From Candidatus Delongbacteria bacterium (lineage in GTDB: Bacteria > CAIWAD01), in contig JBAYTZ010000012.1 in NCBI GenBank assembly GCA_041675285.1, positions 1-64,000 of the forward strand: DNA of 64,000 bases, in the 5' to 3' direction. The number at the start of each line of letters is the position of its first letter. Position 1 is the stretch's first letter. This document shows, one piece after another, positions 59,938 through 64,000 of this stretch. The position numbers were made by a program, and so were the translations under genes. The notes under the pieces were generated by a model, which was not told where the DNA came from, did no database searches, and was given only the letters and a program-made list of their open reading frames with translations.

Positions 59938-60166
59938 TCTGGCCGTGGACGCGAACGGCGACACCATCGTCACGTTCAACACTCGGCATTTCGGCTTGAT
60001 CGTGCGTTTCGGCGTCCGCGCCGCGACACCCCGGGAATTCCTGACAACCTTGAGGAGCTCCACGCGCGCCAACCGGGCCGCCTATGACGAGGTGCTGGGC
60101 CGCGTGGCCGAGGCTCCGCCTCCCCCGGGCGACGCCTGGCCGCCGGATCCGCTGGGCAAGGGCTGA
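59938..60166 (+). pseudogene. Fossil fused copy of the PIN toxin and RHH antitoxin ends
   Basis: This stretch repeats the 3' part of the PIN gene (59940-60060, matching about 58870-58993; TFNTRHFGLIVRFGVRAATP and so on) and then, after an internal deletion, the 3' part of its RHH partner (60067-60166, matching about 59155-59256; EAPPPPGDAWPPDPLGKG). There is no start for either. The join removes the antitoxin start and DNA-binding region. It is evidence of a second PIN/RHH unit that has been lost or of a duplication with deletion. Confidence 0.85.
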
Positions 60167-60387
60167 GGAGTGCGCTCCAGCATTTGGGCGATCCACACTT
60201 TGATGATCGATTGGCGCGTGACACCCACGCGGCGCGCCTCCTGGTCCAGGGATTCGATCATCCAGACCGGGAAGTCCACGTTCACCCGGCGCAATTCCTG
60301 CCCCGGGCGCCGGGCGCGCGTCAGGTCCAGGGCCGGAGCTACGTTTTCACCCCGATCGAATTTCCTGTCAAGCGTTTTCGCCTTCAT
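60082..60387 (-). CDS. BrnA-like antitoxin with a recombined C-terminus
   Basis: A 101-residue RHH-type antitoxin: FDRGENVAPALDLTRARRPG, RRVNVDFPVWMIESLDQEARRVGVTRQS and WIAQMLERTPQ are the BrnA pattern. After about residue 73 the frame runs on for 28 more residues (PLPSGSGGQASPGGG...) through the antisense strand of the PIN/RHH fossil before it stops, so the C-terminus is probably not original. It overlaps brnT by 20 bases. Confidence 0.75.
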   Translation of the reverse strand: MKAKTLDRKFDRGENVAPALDLTRARRPGQELRRVNVDFPVWMIESLDQEARRVGVTRQSIIKVWIAQMLERTPQPLPSGSGGQASPGGGGASATRPSTSS

Positions 60388-60637
60388 ACCACGCCCTTTC
60401 CTCCGCGCGTGCCCTTCGCACGGAAATGATGCGGATTCCTCCGGCGCGGCGCGCATAGATCGCCGCCCAGTGCTTTCCATCTACCTTCGCCACCAGTAGC
60501 CAGTGCGCCTCGTCCTCGGTGCGGGCAGGGATTTCCAGCCGCATTTCATCCAGCCACAGATCCTGTGCCCGCAGGAAATCGATCCCGTGCTTCTGGGCAT
60601 TGGCGATACTCTTGGCGGCATCGAATTCGAACTCCAC
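60368..60637 (-). CDS. BrnT-like ribonuclease toxin
   Basis: An 89-residue protein with EFEFDAAKSIANAQKHGIDFL, EDEAHWLLVAKVDGKHWAAIYARRAGGIRIISVRRARAEE, matching BrnT, a RelE-like RNase toxin (the last segment is cited here in parts only). GTG 60637 is chosen because GAGG lies six bases upstream and the family starts near this point; the next upstream ATG is at 60694. The stop is inside the BrnA start region, so they are coupled. Confidence 0.82.
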   Translation of the reverse strand: MEFEFDAAKSIANAQKHGIDFLRAQDLWLDEMRLEIPARTEDEAHWLLVAKVDGKHWAAIYARRAGGIRIISVRRARAEERAWYEGENA

Positions 60638-60881
60638 CTCTCGCCTCGCGTGAGTAAAAATGACACCGAAATGGGGTGGAAACAAGCATTGCATCGACTC
60701 AGATGAAAGGGAAGGTTCTGGCAGTTGGAAAAGAAAGACGGTGTCCGTCAAGCCGATTTGACCAACCGAGGCAGATCGCCACGGCGGAGGACGCGGATGA
60801 CAGTAAGTGAATGAGCGAACAGCGAGCGCCCCGACCGGGGCGCTCGTCATTCGTTATGTCGAAGAAAGAGGTGGTCTACGG

Positions 60882-61655
60882 TCAGGGCAGACGGTAGACC
60901 ACGGTCGTCGGAGCAACCTCGCCTTGCCAGTACAGGCGCCGCCACATCAGGTAGGGCGTGCCGTCGTGGTCGAAACGGGCCGTGGGGGCGGGATCCGTGC
61001 GCAGGATTTGGGCGCCCTTGGGCAGCCGCACTTTGCGCCAGACCAGGCGATCATCGGGAAAGTCGCCGGCGAAGCTTAAGGAAAGGCCTTCGGCGGTCTT
61101 GCGCACGCCCCCCTGGGCGCGGCGGCTGGTCAAGCGCGCCGATTCACCCGGCGCCACCGGCACCGCCAAGGCGATGGTCAGCATGCGCCGCTTGGCCTTG
61201 GGGTTTTCGGCCAGCCCGGGCTCGAGCTTGGTCTTCAGGCGATTTCCGAAACCATCCAGGTACTCCACGGCCAGGGCGCCCTCCGCTTCGTGGGGCGCGA
61301 TGCCGAAGCTCACCTCGGTGAGGGCCTGCGGTCCCGGGTTGCTGATGTCGAAACTATCCCAGGCCAGCACACTACCATCGCTGCGCACCTCTTCGTACTT
61401 GTGCAGACTGCGCAGATTCTCCGGCTTCGTGGCTGCGCTCAGGTCGCCCTTGCGGCCGTCCACGGTCTGGATCTCATCCTCGCCGAGTTCCAGCAGTTCG
61501 GCCCCGGACTGAAGCAGGTAGCTACCCGGCGTGATCCGCACCAGTTGGCCCTTAATGGTCTTGCCGCTCGCGAGTTGCACACTGTGCTGCGGGGGCGTCG
61601 CCAGCGCCAGCGTTGCCGCCAGCGCCAGCATCAGGCTCATCGACAAATACCGCAT
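60882..61655 (-). CDS. Secreted protein of unknown function, downstream of the ECF sigma pair
   Basis: A 257-residue exported protein with a signal peptide (MRYLSMSLMLALAATLALA). It has a KOW/Sm-like start (VQLASGKTIKGQLVRITPG, with LLELGEDEIQTVDG) and then an Ig-like domain with a Lys/Arg-rich middle and a C-terminal hydrophobic strand (PYLMWRRLYWQG). No family is recognised. It starts two bases after the anti-sigma gene stop and is probably in the sigma operon, perhaps as the regulated envelope protein. Confidence 0.6.
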   Translation of the reverse strand: MRYLSMSLMLALAATLALATPPQHSVQLASGKTIKGQLVRITPGSYLLQSGAELLELGEDEIQTVDGRKGDLSAATKPENLRSLHKYEEVRSDGSVLAWDSFDISNPGPQALTEVSFGIAPHEAEGALAVEYLDGFGNRLKTKLEPGLAENPKAKRRMLTIALAVPVAPGESARLTSRRAQGGVRKTAEGLSLSFAGDFPDDRLVWRKVRLPKGAQILRTDPAPTARFDHDGTPYLMWRRLYWQGEVAPTTVVYRLP

Positions 61656-61656
61656 T

Positions 61657-62082
61657 TCACTCTCCTCCCATGTTGAAATAGCCATCGGGCAGCTCCAGTC
61701 GGCCGGGAGCCAGCTCGCGCACCACGCCCACCCGCTCGCCCAGGCGCGGGGCGGTCACCAACCCGCGGGACCCGGCGGGACGGATCAGGCCCGTCTCGTC
61801 CGCGCCGGGTCCACTTAGCCGGAACACCATCAGCGCCAGCACGGCCGCGGCTGCCAGGGCCAGCCAGCGGCGCCGCCTCGGCCGGGCCAGCGGAATGGAC
61901 AATCCCGCGGGCAGCTCGCCCAGCGCGGCCCGGGCCAATTCGCGCAGGGCCAGCCGCTGCTCCTGCAAGTGGCGCAGTTCCGGATCCGCCGCACATTCTT
62001 GTCGGAAAGCCTCGGCTGCCGCCGGCTCCAGCTCGCCATCCAGGTAGGCCTCCAGCTCGATGGGCCAGTTTTCACGCGCCAT
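61657..62082 (-). CDS. Putative anti-sigma factor (membrane-anchored)
   Basis: A 141-residue protein with one hydrophobic helix (WLALAAAAVLALMVF, about 75-90), an N-terminal helical region (PIELEAYLDGELEPAAAEAF) of the anti-sigma domain type, and a C-terminal extracytoplasmic part (LVTAPRLGERVGVVREL). The His/Cys zinc set of the classic ZAS domain is missing (only one Cys in ECAAD). It overlaps the sigma factor gene by 11 bases. Confidence 0.68.
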   Translation of the reverse strand: MARENWPIELEAYLDGELEPAAAEAFRQECAADPELRHLQEQRLALRELARAALGELPAGLSIPLARPRRRRWLALAAAAVLALMVFRLSGPGADETGLIRPAGSRGLVTAPRLGERVGVVRELAPGRLELPDGYFNMGGE

Positions 62083-62590
62083 GACCGCGTCTCCTCAGTT
62101 CGATTTGCAGCCGCCGGACGGCGTGGTGCTTGCGCGAGGCCACGGTGCCGACGCTGATTCCCAGCACAGCGGCCACCTCCAGGTAGCGCAACCCTTCGAT
62201 TTCCGTCAGGTGGAAGACCGTGCGCTGTTCCTCCGACAAGCCGGCCAGCGCCGCGCGCAGGTCCGCCCGCAGGTCCTTCGCCTCCAGTCGCCGATCCGGC
62301 CACTCTGCCTCCGGCGCCAACGCTGTTTCAGCCAGATCCTGATTCTCGCCCAGCGCCATCACCACGCGTTGCCGGACAGTCCGGTGCCGCAAGTGGGACA
62401 AGCCAAGGTTCCGCGCGACGGTGAACACCAGCGCCAGGCCCGCGCCGGGCTGGTCGTGCAGCTTGAGCAGGAGGTCCTGGGTCAGGTCGCGTGCCGCGTC
62501 GGCGTCCCCCACCAACGAGCGCAGGTAGCGATAGACCCGTCCGGCAAGCTGGACCGTGCTCGGCGCGCGGGGCTCGGAATTCTCTGGCAA
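62072..62590 (-). CDS. ECF-subfamily RNA polymerase sigma factor
   Basis: A 172-residue sigma-70 family factor. Region 2 has RVYRYLRSLVGDADAARDLT, DLLLKLHDQPGAG and VFTVARNLGLSHLRHRTV (core binding and -10). Region 4 has LSEEQRTVFHLTEIEGLRY and the helix-turn-helix EVAAVLGISVGTVASRKHH. TTG 62590 is chosen because GAGG lies eight bases upstream. It is followed by the anti-sigma gene, the usual ECF arrangement. Confidence 0.88.
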   Translation of the reverse strand: MPENSEPRAPSTVQLAGRVYRYLRSLVGDADAARDLTQDLLLKLHDQPGAGLALVFTVARNLGLSHLRHRTVRQRVVMALGENQDLAETALAPEAEWPDRRLEAKDLRADLRAALAGLSEEQRTVFHLTEIEGLRYLEVAAVLGISVGTVASRKHHAVRRLQIELRRRGHGA

Positions 62591-62851
62591 AACGACGACC
62601 TCACTTGCTTGCTCATAGGAAAGGACGCGGGTCGGCGGATTTTCTTCAATCCGCGGGGCAGGGTCGGCGCCCGCGGGCCCGCGCAGGGGCCTCCCGTGTC
62701 CAGCGCTCTTGACAAGATCCTCGCATCTACCGAAACTGCAATCACTTCCAGGCGCCGGGTTCCGCCAAGTCCCCGCCGCCCCGCGCCAGGTCCCCGCTGG
62801 CGGCACTTCGAACAACCAGCGCGACAGGCATCCAAGGGTCGGGAGGCTCAG

Positions 62852-63067
62852 GTGTCGTGGTTCAACGTCAACCGTCCCAAGACGGTGAAGCCGGGCCGGA
62901 AGGAGCGCCCTTCCGGCAAGGGCGGCTCGGCCTTTATCCGTGCCAAGGAGCCGCGCACACTGCCCGGATTCCCGGACGCCCCGGATGACCGACAGGCCCC
63001 CGCGCGCGAGCCCCGCCCCCCGGCGCAATCGCCCCCCGACGCCCCCGACGGCAACGTGTTCCGCTGA
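62852..63067 (+). CDS. Small basic/proline-rich protein
   Basis: A 71-residue protein that starts GTG with GGGAGG five bases upstream. The sequence begins with (M)SWFNVNRPKTVKPGRKERP, followed by a Pro/Ala/Asp-rich tail (DAPDDRQAPAREPRPPA). The basic first half and disordered tail suggest a nucleic-acid or membrane-surface protein, but there is no known family. It is on the other strand to the sigma factor, with 261 bases (62591-62851) between them in which I see no gene. Confidence 0.5.
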   Translation: MSWFNVNRPKTVKPGRKERPSGKGGSAFIRAKEPRTLPGFPDAPDDRQAPAREPRPPAQSPPDAPDGNVFR

Positions 63068-63170
63068 TCCTCCTCCCGCAGTGCTTCCGCCCGCTCTTCC
63101 GCGCCCCTGCTTTGCCACATTTCCGCGGCCGCGGGAACCCCTGTCCGTGGCCCATCCAACAGGAGACAGC

Positions 63171-63668
63171 ATGAGCGACACCACCCACGACCTGAAGGAG
63201 GCCTTCGGCGGCGAGAGCCAGGCCAACCAGAAGTACCGGGCCTTCGCCCGGCAGGCGGACAAGGACGGTTTCCCCAACGTGGCCCGGCTGTTCCGCACCA
63301 CGGCGGAGGCGGAGCGCATCCACGCGGAAGGCCACCTGGCCTCCCTGGGCGGCATCCAGGGCACGGCGGAAAACCTGCAGGTCGCCATCGACGGCGAGAC
63401 CTTTGAGTTCGAGAGCATGTATCCGCCCATGCTGGAGCGCGCGTTGGCGGCTGGCCACAAGGCCGCGCGGATGTTCAAGTTCGCCGTGGAGGCGGAGGCC
63501 GTGCACGCCCGGCTCTACCAGGCGGCGCTGGAGGCCGTGCGCCAGGGCCGGGACCTGGAGGCCAGCGAGTTCTATCTCTGCCCGGTCTGCGGCCACATCG
63601 AGTTCGGCAAGCCCGACGCCTCCTGTCCGATCTGCGGCGCCAAGGCCGCGGCCTACGTCCAGGTCTAG
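63171..63668 (+). CDS. Rubrerythrin
   Basis: A 165-residue non-haem iron protein that reduces peroxide. The four-helix diiron domain has EAFGGESQANQKYRAFARQA and AEAERIHAEGHL as well as AVEAEAVHARLYQ with the E/H iron ligands. The C-terminal rubredoxin part has CPVCGHIEFG and CPICGAKA, four Cys for one Fe. AGGAG precedes the ATG. It fits an anaerobic or microaerobic lifestyle. Confidence 0.95.
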   Translation: MSDTTHDLKEAFGGESQANQKYRAFARQADKDGFPNVARLFRTTAEAERIHAEGHLASLGGIQGTAENLQVAIDGETFEFESMYPPMLERALAAGHKAARMFKFAVEAEAVHARLYQAALEAVRQGRDLEASEFYLCPVCGHIEFGKPDASCPICGAKAAAYVQV

Positions 63669-63672
63669 CCGC

Positions 63673-64000
63673 GTGACACAAGCACGCGACGCGGATCCCG
63701 GACGGCTCTGGCAGGACGAGTTCTGTCGTGTCACAGCCGCGGACTTTTGCGCCTGGCCGGGCTATCTGATTCTGCGCCTGGTCGGGCCGGAGCGGTCGCT
63801 GGGCGGGCTCTCCGCCGCCGAGGCCGCCGCGCTGGGTGCCACACTGGCCCGCACGGCGCGCGCACTGGAGCGGGCCACGGGCGCCGAGCGGGTCTACTTG
63901 TTGTCCTTCGCGGAGGTGGATCGGCAGCTGCATTTCCACCTGTTGCCCCGGACGCGCCTGCTGGCGAACTGGTGGGCTGCCTCGTGCGGGCAGGACCCGG
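63673..64000 (+). CDS. HIT-like histidine triad protein (partial)
   Basis: The gene runs off the right edge after 109 codons. GTG 63673 begins VTQARDADPGRLWQDEF and the core reads GYLILRLVGPERSL, LSAAEAAALGATLARTARALE and VYLLSFAEVDRQLHFHLLPR. The last piece fits the HIT motif (H-x-H-x-x-P), although the usual third His is not seen. HIT proteins hydrolyse nucleotide phosphoramidates and similar bonds. The 3' end and full catalytic motif are beyond the window. Confidence 0.6.
   Translation, partial: MTQARDADPGRLWQDEFCRVTAADFCAWPGYLILRLVGPERSLGGLSAAEAAALGATLARTARALERATGAERVYLLSFAEVDRQLHFHLLPRTRLLANWWAASCGQDP

Noticed and set aside
62852..63067. Fragment of acetyl-CoA carboxylase AccD (SWF start)
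   Set aside because: Only the first three residues resemble AccD. The zinc finger and catalytic core are missing and the rest is Pro/Ala rich.

Overview
This is a gene-dense, high-GC bacterial chromosome segment carrying the replication origin block (dnaA, dnaN, recF, dciA, gyrB, gyrA). The outer-membrane content points to an uncultured diderm of the Fibrobacteres-Chlorobi-Bacteroidetes superphylum: a PorU-like C25 peptidase next to a PorV-like barrel, a YPNPF/FlgD-like C-terminal domain, a DUF3098-like small membrane protein, several orphan beta-barrels and multihaem or lipoprotein cytochromes. The GC level and the XPB-like helicase fit a candidate phylum (Delongbacteria, Eisenbacteria or similar) better than classical Bacteroidetes. 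The phylum is inferred, not proven.

Layout. 1-2024: edge of a chromosomal integron (integrase IntI, junction site, one AT-rich cassette with an attC-like site). 2057-2495: a small operon of a DUF3098-like gene overlapping tRNA-Val, then tRNA-Asp and a terminator. 2541-5258: acylating aldehyde dehydrogenase, an embedded HicBA pair and a degenerate PduL-like protein. 5429-10836: pteridine-reductase-like SDR, HemJ-like protein, zinc ribbon, S9 peptidase, lipoprotein, mutY. 10885-21147: a long leftward run, yjbQ, XPB-like helicase, C25/PorU-like, PorV-like, lipoprotein, SLBB protein and outer membrane barrel. 21218-26933: small membrane proteins, an amidohydrolase with a histone-like tail, a GlmL-like ATPase, a VOC protein flanked by a duplicated fragment, and a HEPN/MNT toxin-antitoxin pair. 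26970-38125: mostly leftward accessory genes, including a PNGase F-like enzyme, a PAS protein, SRPBCC and RDD proteins, PhzF, a propeller protein, a 26-residue lysine-rich protein and a trihaem cytochrome. 38282-38527: a MITE-like repeat. 38604-45775: ettA, an unrecognised lipoyl/KOW-like protein, barrels, HU, and a selenocysteine-containing SelD with a bSECIS hairpin.

45776-56325 is the oriC and DNA replication/topoisomerase block, with DnaA boxes on both sides of dnaA and a near-consensus dnaA promoter. 56358-58184 is an AT-rich, tightly coupled two-gene island (FRG domain + DUF262), the best candidate here for an undescribed (possibly anti-phage) system. 58227-60637 is a toxin-antitoxin cluster (PIN/RHH with a leaderless promoter-operator, RHH/RelE, a fossil copy of PIN/RHH, BrnTA). 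60882-64000 holds an ECF sigma/anti-sigma pair with a secreted protein, a small unknown protein, rubrerythrin and a partial HIT-like gene at the edge.

Five toxin-antitoxin pairs, one integron, one fossil duplication and one gene insertion show active gene exchange around an otherwise conserved origin. All calls come from reading the sequence; no database search was run.
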